This document shows, in pieces, positions 10,654-24,727 of a stretch of DNA of 64,000 nucleotides. The translations under genes were made by a program, and so were the position numbers. Position 1 is the stretch's first letter. The number at the start of each line of letters is the position of its first letter. Source of the stretch: Chromera velia (lineage: Eukaryota > Sar > Chromeraceae); assembly GCA_018398765.1 (NCBI GenBank), contig JAHBMJ010003031.1:27501-91500 (forward strand), given 5' to 3'. The notes beneath the pieces were generated by a model. The model made no database searches and was not told the DNA's origin. It saw nothing but the letters and a program-made list of their open reading frames with translations.

Positions 10654-12323
10654 TCACTCACTCACACACGTACACACGAATGGCGAGAAGGAGAGAAGGG
10701 ACAGCAAAGAGAGACACAGGAGGATTTAAATACATAAAAAAGTATCACAAAAAGGAAATCACCGTACAGCAAAGAAATTCAAAAAAAAATCACAAAAAGG
10801 AAATCACCGTACAAAAAGAAATCACAAAAAGGAAATCACCGTACAGCAAAGAGATTCCGAAAATTCCTCCCTCAGTTTGTCCCACAAACCCTGCATGGAT
10901 GGACCCTGTCCCTCCAGCCAAGTCACCGACCGACCGACCAACCGTTGAGTTCGCCCAAATGAGACAGACAACAAAAAAAATCATTTCTCAAGGAAGAAAA
11001 TGGAAAGAAAGCTTCACATCGACAGCAGGCCATGCAGACCGACAGACAGACAGACCGAGATGAGGTGCCGAGGGTACTGCAACATCTCCACCGTCTGAAA
11101 GTAGTCCAGCAGACCCCTCCCATACCCAAAGTTATCTTCGTTCTTTATCACGGAGGCCACCAGAATGCGCTGGTGGAGGTGAGTGCCTCCTCGGTCCGCT
11201 GATGAAGAGGACGAGGACGAAGGAGAGGAGCCCCCCTCTCCTCCCTTCTTCCCCTCTGACTCTGCCTCTCTGTGCTGCTTCCTTCTGACAGAAGAGAACG
11301 GAGAGTTCCCTCGAGAGTGCCTTGCAATCACCATTTCGTAGCTTCACACACACACACACACACAAAGGATGTGACAGGCAGCATATGCAATCGATATGGT
11401 TCTTGGGTATGTTGATTTGACCTCTCCGGTTGACCAGCCGAACTGAGACAAACCAACGAAAACGCGGAAAGAAGAGGAAGCAGAAAGATGCAGAGCTATA
11501 CTACAACACCAGCCGTTAGAATCCCACACTGCTGTTCCCTCACTAACCCCCCCTTCTGCAAATCCACCCACCCACCCACATACCTTCTGTATACCCTCTC
11601 TTGGCACACGGTGGTGGGCACGAAGGGTTTGCCCTGCCATCCTGAGGGTTCCTTCGGGACTGCACACACCTGCAGGCAGGCAGATAGGCAGAGAGGAAAG
11701 GAAAGAGACAAGCAGGTGGACAAGGGAGGGGGGGGGAGTTTAACAGTGAAACGGGAAAAGGAGGCGGCAGACTGCCGCGCGTACGGGAAGGCTGAAGACA
11801 GAAAGAAGTCATTTGTCTTCTCCCATTTTCTTCCCTATTCTTTCTCTCACTTGTATCCCACGCACACAACCGCATCTCCCACTCAGACGCGAGAAGATCC
11901 CATTTCCTTCCTCCCTTCCTTTAGAAAAATGAGTCTCCAGAAAAGGGGAAGTGATACCCCGTCGGTGGGAGTTGAAGAATGTATTCCCATTGGGAAAATT
12001 GCACAAGGAAGCCATAACAAACAGTCGCTGGCTTCCCCGCAAGGAAGACCGACCTCCTCTTCCAGGAATGCTCCTTGGTCTGACATCTGCTCTTCAACTA
12101 GCACGGGCAGGGGGGCATTTCGTTCCCTCGACTCGCTGTACAGATTCCGTCTCTGGAATCCCTCTCGTTCTCGTTGTTTCTGTCTGTGCCGTCCGTATAT
12201 CTTTAGGGTGATCCACATGAAATCGCAAGCCCTGTACATGAGCACCAGAAGCCCCGCCAGCACAGCGGTCACCACCAACTTGTCTATCAATGCTCCCATC
12301 CTTCCCGCAGACTCCCGACGCAA
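7570..12323 (-). CDS. Anp1/Mnn9-type (GT62) glycosyltransferase, 10 exons, about 551 aa
   Basis: Exons on minus, by hand: 12323-11889 (or ending 11958), 11669-11584, 11341-11056, 10588-10440, 10172-10031, 9696-9614, 9287-9207, 8503-8446, 8245-8194, 7853-7570. They sum to 1656 bp and every phase closes. The product is a type II membrane protein: a short N-tail, one hydrophobic anchor (about residues 16-40, LVVTAVLAGLLVLMY), a stem, then the catalytic domain. Family landmarks in order are ILVASVIKNEDN with LQYPRHLIS|VALLVSDED, ARLRNFLLSVAL, the DxD-type WMDADI (Asp352/Asp354), KPIVTVNTAMEGD, SVGGTVLFV, AEVHRDGALF, and ETEGLCHTASFLGYKCWGMP. This order matches fungal Mnn9/Anp1/Van1, Golgi mannan-chain mannosyltransferases. 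The sugar and acceptor here are unknown. Start Met12323 or Met12299; both leave the anchor intact. The C-terminus is Pro-rich and least certain. It is divergent to beta-tubulin. Confidence 0.85.
8252..8283. repeat. (CA)n microsatellite beside an acceptor
   Basis: On the coding (minus) strand this is (GT)n lying just before the exon 9 acceptor of the GT62 gene (AACAG|GCGGAAG). Confidence 0.9.
9195..9215 (-). repeat. (GTCA)n array at a 5' splice site
   Basis: At the end of GT62 exon 7 the coding strand reads GAC followed by GTCAGTCAGTCAGTCAGTCA. Each unit is a potential GT donor, each 4 bp apart and so in a different phase. Only the cut after 9207 gives the phase that exon 8 needs. Confidence 0.7.
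10175..10236. repeat. (CA)n microsatellite beside an acceptor
   Basis: Long CA tract with one interruption. On the coding strand (GT)n runs into GCAG|A, the acceptor of the exon that carries the DxD motif. Confidence 0.9.
10613..10676. repeat. Compound (TC)n(AC)n microsatellite
   Basis: Lies in the intron just upstream (minus sense) of GT62 exon 4. The rest of this intron, 10677-11055, holds three near-copies of AAATCACCGTACA between 10757 and 10846. Confidence 0.85.
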
Positions 12324-13450
12324 GGCCGAATAGAATAAGGAAGCAACCTAGGGAAGCCCTTGTCTTGTCTCCTTTTCAGGGGCAGTTCGCGCCTTCCCCA
12401 GTCGAACTGATTTTCTGCCCGCACAGGCCTGCCTCAGACAGAAAAACTACAAGTGAACAGATGAGGACGCCGGAGTCTCCATTCCTCCCGGCAGGAAAAG
12501 ATGACGATTAGTTACTCAAGATCCAACAAAACAGCTCTACTGCGATCATACAACCGCCAAATAATCGGACAAAATCGAACGACTGTCTTTTGCCTGGATG
12601 CGACCAGCCTCAGCGTGTCCTCTCTCTGTTTGTCTTTCAGTCCATCTCCCTCAAAACGATCGTGCGGATCTTAGGCATGCAGACTGAAATTTCTTTTGAG
12701 TACCACAACCCAGCCTAGTCGTTGGAAACGAAGTGGAGGATGGTCTCGTGTTGATAAACTCTTGAAGTGAGCCTGCAGGGACAGGTCTTCAGAGACTCCC
12801 AGCTAGCATCGACGCGAGAATAGCGTTCGCGTTTGGATTTCTGTGAAATTCTGTGAACACACGTCGAACATTTCGACGGAGTGCCCCGGCAACTTGTATA
12901 GTTCCAAATTTATGCGGCGCGGGGGGCCAATTCATCCTTGCATGGGCCATGCAATGATGGGCCCTTCAATTGACGCACAGAAAAAAAAAAAAAAAAAAAC
13001 GACAATACAGATGTGATACACCTCGCATTCAGGTCTCCCTCTGCGATACACTCTAAGTTTTTGTTAGTGCCTTAGAAAAAAAATCACGGATGTAATCATT
13101 AGAAGTCTGCGACCCTTTCTAGCGTTTTTTATTGAAAAAAGTTTTTGGGCCCCTGAGAGACTGCCCTCCGTGGTTCGAAGAACTGCCCTCTGAGACGACG
13201 TGCGTGTGCTTGTCAAACGAACGCATGCATACGTGCCTTACCTTGATTCGTCTTGTATGACTCATTTTTTCTGCCTGACTTCCATCAAATTCCGAGAGGA
13301 CGTCACATGAACTGCGCTTTTAATCTCCACCATAGCACTGCAAATACCCGAACGAAGCACTTACCTCACACTCGAGCTCAGGAACCGTACCCGCACACGT
13401 CTTTTCTTTCTGTCGTTTCCCTCCACCCTTTCCTTTTCTAAGCCAAGAAG
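12324..13450. promoter_or_regulatory. Divergent intergenic promoter region (GT62 / beta-tubulin)
   Basis: About 1.1 kb separates two start codons that point away from each other, so both promoters must lie here. It holds a poly-A run near 12980 and pyrimidine-rich sequence just before the tubulin start. I recognise no TATA-type or other consensus element. Confidence 0.45.
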
Positions 13451-17477
<4,027 letters not shown>

Positions 17478-20252
17478 ATGGAAGGGGAAAAGATTAAGAA
17501 AGAAAAAGTGCACGCCCCTTGATGCTTTCTCTTTTTCTTTCCTTCTCGGTTTGTTCTGGTTCTGTTCTCTTCGCGTCTTCCCTGCACAAATGCACTTGCT
17601 TCATCGGTGAGAATAGGGGAAGAGCGAGAGAGACATGCAGGTCGAGCGAAGATAAATACAGCCGCCGACACATTTTGACTGGAAGGCCTGACAGCCGAGA
17701 GGGAGGGGAGGGGGGCGTGCGAGAGAGAGGGGAGAGAGTGAGTGAATGGACTGAAGGGGGTGGGGGATCGGTATGATCGATGATTACCTACAGCGAAGTC
17801 TATTCGTGTGCGTTCAAATGATGCATGCATATACTTGACTGGTAGATGGATGGGTGGAAAAGGGGTTGCAGGCTCCTGCGTGTGCAAGAAGAAAGAGAAG
17901 AACAAAATGCTCGATGACAGTGTTTGTTGCAGCTGTACCATTTCAAAACCTTTCCATTTCCCTTTTGCCTCTATTGACTCCCCGTGTTTCCCCCTTTCGT
18001 TCGTTACTGCCACCCGACTTTTCTAATCGAACACTTTCGAGCATACAGCAACGACGCACATACGCAGAAAGAAAAAAAAAAAACAGAGTTCACCCTGATC
18101 CAAGCATGTGTCAACTGATGACCTCCCGATCCCCGTACATGAACTAAATGAGTGATTGACGCACGCAGTTTGCTTGCCTGCCTGCCTGCACGCTTAATTG
18201 GTTCTTTCTTTGGCCTTAAACCCTTCAAGCCGGTCCGTTCCGGCATACAGCAGCCGTTTGCTTGTGTGCCACACGTACCGCAAGCGTCCCTCTGTCAACG
18301 AACACCCATTCAAACTTAACTGAAACCTGCTTGTAAATCATCTTTGTCAGGATCGAAGGATTGATGAGTGAGCCGTTAATACATTAATGTTAGACTCGGT
18401 TTCTGGGCTTTCACTCGATCCGTATGTATGCCACTGGCAGCTCTCTATCCTGGTCTCAGGCTAATTAGTAGTTTCTAGCTTAATTTAATAGCTAAGTAGC
18501 TATTCTAGTACCTTAGTCGCTATCTTTAGAGCTGTTAATATCTCTGAGTAGTATTATCTCGGCGATAATCTTGCTAAAGCTGTTTCCAGCCCGGATGCCT
18601 CGCCTCATGCAATCATCATACGCTAGGTTCTTAGGAGTGACTACCAGCCCTTCTCAGAAGGCCTTTGATTACCATCAAATTCAAGTTGGTAACTCAAATT
18701 TAGTAACTGGACTCGTGTTACTGGAGAGGTCTGAGAAGGCTACCGCTACCCTAAACCACTACCGCAATAATCTAATTGGTAATTGCATGTGGCCTGTAAT
18801 ATGTAATGACTATCAAACTCTATACTACTAAGAAATGTGTTGAATCCCCCTGGCTTTAATATAAGAGAAACACATTTTCAAAGACTGTGTACAATGTAAG
18901 AAAAATCATTTTTAAACTTGTTACTTGTTTTGACTAAGTTGTTTCAATATTATTACCTGGCCACCCCCCTGACCTGGCCACCAGCCTCGCACGGGCCTGT
19001 AGTGGACCGCAGAGCACTCTAAAACATCCATTATTCTTCTCATAATCTGTCCTATATTTATCAAAGTCATACCTAGAGTCATGCAAATCTACAGTTGCAT
19101 AGGGTTACACTACTCTAGCTAGTACGCTAGCTGTAAGCCTCTGACAAATTGCACTCTCGCAATCACCTAGGCTATCAGTTATTTTAAAATTTTAAAGTAA
19201 CATTTACAGCAATCAATAACTCGGATAGCAATGCATTTGTGTCAACTTGAAGTGCGTGTCACACCGTTTGAATCTTAAAGCTAGTTTTCAAAAGTGCAAA
19301 GAGGCACACTGTCTCCTGCATGCAGGGAGTGTGGGTATTCACGCCCACACAAAATTTATGGACCACAGAATGGCACAGATGATACCACAGATTGCCGATC
19401 GACTAGCCGATCGAGTCTGAAAGAAGCGTTAAGAACAGACTTTGAGCATTACAGAGCCTGCATTGACGTAACGAGGCACTGGATTCGTGACTGGAAGAAG
19501 GGAGGACTTGCGTCCAAGTTGATTTCATTTGAAGGGAACACGCCCACATCTGGGAAACAGAAGAAACGGAACAGCGATCGATACTTGAGAAAGAAAGGCA
19601 AGAACAGAAAAAACAGCAGCTTGCCAAACCGTTATTCATGGAACAAAAAAGAACCAAAAAAAAGCCACATCCATCAGCAAGGGAAGCGTTAAAGCAAAAA
19701 AAAAGACACTGGTGCCATCGACACACCTTTCAGACCGATGTTCAGAAACAAAAGGATAGATGGAGAGATCGACCGCATGACTGACTGAACAGCTCTTGCA
19801 TGTCAGTTTCCCCTCTCCTGTCTCTTTTCCAATGAATCAAATCAACTCATACGCATGGTCGCCCTTGTTCTCACTCTCAACCCTTAGAATTGTTTCACTC
19901 ATCCCGAGTCCGATCGCAACCGACCCAGAGAGAGGAGAGAAGGGCAGAAATGGAGGAGAGAAGAGAAGGGGGATCGGAAAATGAATGGGAAGGAAAGGAA
20001 GCGTTAGAACAATGAATCAATTTAAAAAGGTAGCACAAAGAGGAAATGAAATCGCTCAGACAGATAGATAGAGACTCAGAGGGATGGACGCGACACCCCA
20101 CAAAACAAGGAAAGAAAAAGAGCCTCTCCACCTTGCAGCTTCACCCAACCTTTTTGTTCACACGTTCCACACTCTCCAGGTCCCCCCGCCAATCTGCGAA
20201 GAGCCTTTCCTTATTTCTCCTCCCTTCGGTCTGTCTCATTTTCTTGGACACA

Positions 20253-20298
<46 letters not shown>

Positions 20299-20573
20299 CT
20301 CGTCTCAATCCCTGATCGAGAAGAGACCCCTCCCCGTTCTCTCGCAGGACACCGGCCGGGGGGGGAGGGGCCGATTTGATCCCTCCCGCTTCCTTCCTTC
20401 CTTCCTTCTTCTTTCACTCAGCATCTGTCAACAATTATACGGCTTTTTTCTTGAAAGCCATTCGCACCGGCAATCAAACCCAAACAAAATAGAAACACAT
20501 TCCATCAAATGGATTTTTCGAGCAAATTTTTCAACGAACGCCCCCTGCATGCAAAGCATGAATTGAATGAATT
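17478..20573. other. Intergenic region without supported genes
   Basis: 17478-18300 is the tubulin 3' flank. 18330-19290 is AT-rich; an 86-codon frame at 18571-18831 and a 132-codon Lys/Ser-rich frame at 19294-19692 match no family I know. A (TC)n tract lies at 20250-20292. CACCCCCCTGACCTGGCCACC near 18960-18983 is a local duplication of CCTGGCCACC. Confidence 0.5.
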
Positions 20574-21770
20574 TCACGTCCCCGTCATTGCTTTCAGCAT
20601 CAGATCAAATACAAAAAAAGTGACGGCATGATTCACGACAGCTCTCACCAGTTTCGGTGTGAGACCATCAAAGAACGCCCCGACGCCGCCCCTGTCCCAA
20701 ATCTCTCGTGCAGTCTCAATCGCCCCTTTTGCATCCTCCGCACTCCCCCCCACAGTGCTTTGCTGTGCCGTCTTCACGACATCAATAGGATACACAGGAA
20801 GCCAACATGCACATCCGGCCGCCGCCCCCCCGACCAACGGTGCCAAGGCCCCCAAGAGATCTGTGGCCCCAGTTTGGGGGGACATGAAAAGAGAATACGC
20901 AACAAAGTAAATACCATAAGAGGGAACCTCCCGAGCTATTGTGGGCCCCAGGCCCCTGAGCATTAACCCCTTCCAGCCCTCTGCCAAGATGACCGCGCGC
21001 CAGGCAGAAAGCTCATCCGAATACGAAAAACCGTCAGTCTCCTTTTCCGTCTCCTTCCCCCCCTCACTCAGAGACTGAAGCATTACTTTGATCCTTTCAA
21101 AGGGAGCCACCACAAACGATGTCACCAAACCCGCAAACATCGCCGCAACAAGCAGACCAAAAGCAGAAAGGGACATGGCAGGGTCAACACACGCGTTCCA
21201 CTGCTGCAAGGCAAAGTCATTTGACGCAAACGCCACCGCCTTGATAATGGCCTGCCCTAGGACCATCGCCCTCACCCCCTTGTAGAACCCCGCGAAGCCC
21301 TCTGTCTCCAACACACGACGCACTGTCTCCAGCATGGACGGAGACGGCGGAGAGAGTGTGGCACGTCTGCCCAAGGAGGCCACCGACCGTCTTCCCCTTC
21401 CTGCCGGCACGGAGACCAGCGCTCCCGCGTCCGTTGGTGTTGGAGACGGGAGAGCTTCAGGAGTCAGGTCTGTCTCCATGGGTCTGCTTATCTGCGCCTT
21501 CGTCTTCAGAGTGTCGAACGGATAGGCAACAAAGACCCCAACAGCACCCCCAACAGACCCAGCTATCAGGGGCGCTGCTGCTGGAGGAATCAGGAAACCC
21601 GGGCTCGGGCTTCGCCCTTGCTTTTGGTTATTCCTTCGTGCGAGAAGAGAGAATTGGGGCGAAGCTGCTTCAGGGACAATAAGAAGGCACAGAAGGAGAG
21701 CACACCCCAACGAAGCAAGGCCAGTGGGAAGGCCCCAAAGAGAACCGTGGGCCCTCCTGGCCCCTCTCAT
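20574..21770 (-). CDS. Mitochondrial-carrier-family transporter, intronless, 398 aa
   Basis: Six-helix MCF transporter of three tandem modules. The Px[DE]xx[KR] signatures are PFDTLK (residues 84-89), PFERIK (223-228) and PIDVVK (328-333), each after a glycine-rich odd-numbered helix (AGSVGGAVGVFVAY, AAMFAGLVTSFVVA, GGAAAGCACWLPVY). MCF proteins exchange metabolites across the inner mitochondrial membrane; some serve plastids or peroxisomes. The GSVGGAVGVFVAYPFDT start resembles the ornithine/carnitine branch, but substrate cannot be assigned from sequence alone. It is longer than the usual 300 aa because of a 60-residue N-extension with a strongly hydrophobic core (LGCALLLCLLIVPEA) followed by ASPQFSLLARRNNQ. 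This looks like a signal peptide plus basic transit segment, which may mean a complex-plastid location. Another extension is a 40-residue Ser/Pro/Arg loop after module 1 helix 1. A single exon, unlike its neighbours. Confidence 0.92.
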   Translation of the reverse strand: MRGARRAHGSLWGLPTGLASLGCALLLCLLIVPEAASPQFSLLARRNNQKQGRSPSPGFLIPPAAAPLIAGSVGGAVGVFVAYPFDTLKTKAQISRPMETDLTPEALPSPTPTDAGALVSVPAGRGRRSVASLGRRATLSPPSPSMLETVRRVLETEGFAGFYKGVRAMVLGQAIIKAVAFASNDFALQQWNACVDPAMSLSAFGLLVAAMFAGLVTSFVVAPFERIKVMLQSLSEGGKETEKETDGFSYSDELSAWRAVILAEGWKGLMLRGLGPTIAREVPSYGIYFVAYSLFMSPQTGATDLLGALAPLVGGAAAGCACWLPVYPIDVVKTAQQSTVGGSAEDAKGAIETAREIWDRGGVGAFFDGLTPKLVRAVVNHAVTFFVFDLMLKAMTGT

Positions 21771-22119
21771 GGGGAGGGAGAATTAGCTCGGCACCCGCTC
21801 CAAAGGATTTCTCTCCCCGCGTCTCCAAGACGTAGTCAAGCCTCCAGCCCACCCAAAAAGCCACAGGTACACACACAGGATAGCATTCAAGGTTGCTCGC
21901 TCACTTGTCGTATGATTACAGAAGGAATGCTTGGTGATCGTCACTCCGATATGCTCCGATGCATTGGCAGCCGTATGATGCCGTATGATGCATATAGTCT
22001 TCCACAGCTAAAAAATCGGGTTATACGATTCCCGCCCGGATGAAAAATCGGGTTGCAGGTAAAATCGGGGGTGCGCGCATATATCGAGCTCACGCATTTT
22101 GTGCGTATTCCGGTATCGG
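21771..22119. other. Short intergenic stretch with small direct repeats
   Basis: Contains GCCGTATGATG twice in tandem near 21970 and AAAATCGGG three times between 22012 and 22067. No gene seen. Confidence 0.5.
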
Positions 22120-23488
22120 ATACCCTGGACATTAATTTGTGTGCATTTTTATAAAAAATAAATTATAGATGCATTCAACTTTAAAGAAATCTAGTCCTGA
22201 AGAAAATTTACTTTTCAAATCATTTACTGTCATTTAACATTGACATGAAACTTTTCTTTCCTTGCAATTTGTGACACAAAGTCTGATTTCTCTGTTCTCT
22301 CCCTGGGTGCACCGCTCATCTCCAAAGCAAGGGGGGTGTGCGGGGTTTGCACGACAGATTTCACACTGCGTGACAGGGCGATGAGCCGGCCTGGAAGGTT
22401 CAGTCTCAGCGGAAGGAAGCATTCTGTTGCATCTCCGGACTCCCCCGCAGACTCTAAGGGGGCCTTCGCATTTAAAACACAAGGCTTTTACGTGCAACCA
22501 TAAGAGTTTCAGCTCTCCCATCCACACACCTTGCTCATCTATCAAGAGATCCCTCCATTCAGGACCCCAGACTCGAAGAAGGGTTTCCACTGTGTGTAGT
22601 TCTGTCTCCCCGCTGTGAAACTTGCTGAAAAAAGATCCTTTCACTGGCGTATGCTTTAACTGAGGCCGTGCCTTGGTCACTATTCCCTCACCCCAGAGAG
22701 CAGCTGTCAATCCAAGTGCCCAATCCGTTTCTGCCTTCAACCCTGCTTCCTCTGTCTTAACAACATCCACCACATAGAGACGGACTGTCTCTCTCTTCAT
22801 GCATTTTACCCAATCTGTCCCCCATTCTGCAGAGAAATGAAATTTAAAATTGTGTCGGCCGGGAATCCCCCACACGCGATGCTCAGCAATCGTGTAAGCC
22901 CTCTTCTCCCCATCTCGGGGGCCCGCTTTCTGCAACCCTGCCCACACTCTGAAAGTCCCCTCGTCAGTGGTGCCTGTAATGACATACGGCACAAAGTCTC
23001 CCGCTTTCACTTTCCTACAAGCAAACTTCTCATTTCTCTCTTCTAACACTTGCACAAGAAGTGCTCTGTCTATCCACACAGCCTCTGCTTCCTTTTGAAT
23101 CGACCTCCAGATCTCAATTAACAAAGGAGGAAGTGTGCACATTGTTGCTTATAGGCAGCGAAGCCGCAATCCCCCCTGCCCAGCTTCAGGGCGGCCGCAA
23201 AAGAAAAAAATTGGCTCCTTTAGGGCTCTAAAGCTCGGGATCTGCCGGATAAGTCTTCCAGATAGGGGTTTGGACTTTCATTTTTCTTCTTGACCTCTCT
23301 CACTGACAGTAGAGATCATAACAGGAGCGTGAAAAAAAGACCTCAGTGGAGACGGCATATAATGATCAGATGTATGCATGCAATCTTCATCGCATGCATG
23401 TTGCATCTGTATCGGTAGACGGGCATCAATACGCGGCGCTCCGGCGGCGTGGCCCAGAAAAGGGCCCACAAATTAATGTCCAGGGTAT
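22120..23488. mobile_element. 1.37-kb unit bounded by exact 22-bp inverted repeats, with one ORF
   Basis: 22120-22141 (starting ATACCCTGGACATTAATTTG) is repeated in inverted orientation, without mismatch, at 23467-23488. Partial similarity continues outward (GGTATCGG against CATACCGA). Between them lies only the 302-codon minus-strand ORF. This is the architecture of a small autonomous DNA transposon, but no transposase motif is visible and no clear target duplication is seen. An alternative is two solo copies of a repeat flanking an orphan gene. Confidence 0.5.
22234..23142 (-). CDS. Orphan 302-aa protein with Cys-rich C-terminus
   Basis: Single open frame from ATG to stop with gene-like composition. 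I recognise no family. The N-terminal two thirds is globular, with many Trp, Glu and Val residues (VWAGLQKAGPRDGEKRAYTI, HRVWGIPGRHNFKFHFSAEW, LRVWGPEWRDLLID). The last 90 residues hold CFKCEGPLRVCGGVRRC and CEICRANPAHPPC followed by further Cys, suggesting one or two zinc-binding clusters. There is no signal peptide or membrane segment. It sits alone between 22-bp inverted repeats, so it may be the protein of an undescribed mobile element or a captured gene. The Cys-rich end could bind nucleic acid; that is only a guess. Confidence 0.6.
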   Translation of the reverse strand: MCTLPPLLIEIWRSIQKEAEAVWIDRALLVQVLEERNEKFACRKVKAGDFVPYVITGTTDEGTFRVWAGLQKAGPRDGEKRAYTIAEHRVWGIPGRHNFKFHFSAEWGTDWVKCMKRETVRLYVVDVVKTEEAGLKAETDWALGLTAALWGEGIVTKARPQLKHTPVKGSFFSKFHSGETELHTVETLLRVWGPEWRDLLIDEQGVWMGELKLLWLHVKALCFKCEGPLRVCGGVRRCNRMLPSAETEPSRPAHRPVTQCEICRANPAHPPCFGDERCTQGENREIRLCVTNCKERKVSCQC

Positions 23489-24727
23489 TCGGTATGCATC
23501 CCCGACCAAACTATAAACTATGATGCATGCAAAACTGTGCCAAAACATGGCACTGAAAATAATTATTAATATATAGAACGGACAGTTTTCTGACAGGCTG
23601 CATATCAGTGCATGCATGAATGTAGGCTCACTATATTCACTTCTTTGCCTCTCACAGGTAGAAAGGTGAAACTTTCCGTCCTGTACAGACAGAGGTCGAT
23701 CTTTGTGCAGACGGTCTGGCAGAGCAACCCGCTTTTGTGCATGTATATATATTTGTGTACGTCGACAACAGAAAGAACAAATACACAGAAAGAGTTAAGA
23801 GAGGTGACCAGGTTTTATGAGCGCTTCTCTCTAGAGCTTCGTTCTCTTGCTTGCACTTGTGCCCTCTTCCTTCTCAAGTCTGGGGGCGGATCGCAAGCTG
23901 GAGAGAGTGTCAAGCGAAAAAAGAGGACGAACGGCAGACGTTCGAACCCAAGGAGTGTCTGTGTGGGCAAAAGAGCAGAACACAAAGTACATTCGTTTGA
24001 AGCAGGACCAAGACTGACGCGAGCCTCTCTTGCGCTTCACCCGCAAACACAGGTGAGAAACTTGCCGTGTGCCTTAACATGCATGTAACGAGGGGGGGGA
24101 ATCGCCAAGTGCGAAAAGGCCACGTCGACTCCAGAATGCGGCTGGGTACATGTTTACTCAGATGTGTGCATGCATGCGTGCGACAACCCGATCAGATCGA
24201 TGCTGGAACACATCTTGAATGCACACTGTTGAAGTTCACGCAGGAACCTGCGAAGAGTCGTTTGAGGGGAAAGTCGAGAAGGGGCACATGAAGCAGGGCA
24301 AATCAAAGCAAGTGATTGGAAGAGACATGCATACAGTCAAGGCCTCTCTGAATATTAGAGATGTTTTTGCCATTCAGCCTTTCGCGATCAAAGCGCACCT
24401 TCCCCCTTCACTTCCTTCGCCGAATCCCTGCAGACTGAAAGAGCAGAAGCCCCGCAAAGCTTCAATTCTCTTCCGCAAGGGAAGAGAAGAGAAGAGAAGA
24501 ACAAAAAGATTCGATCCGGAGGGGAGGAGGTTATCTAATCCGGCCCCGCAAATTCCCACCACCTACCTTCCGTTTGTAATTCAAATCATACATACAGTCC
24601 ATTTTATCAGGTCTGCCCCGCATTTTGACTTCTTGTCTGGTCCTCTCAGGGGATCGATCAGGCGAGGGATCGAGACAAGAAAGAAGGGAACTGGAGGCGT
24701 CAGAAAGAAGCCAGCCAAAAACAAACA
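23489..24727. other. Upstream region of the secreted modular gene
   Basis: No supported coding sequence. Contains ATGCATGC-rich stretches and GAGAA repeats near 24480. The promoter of the gene starting at 24728 must lie near the right end. Confidence 0.4.
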
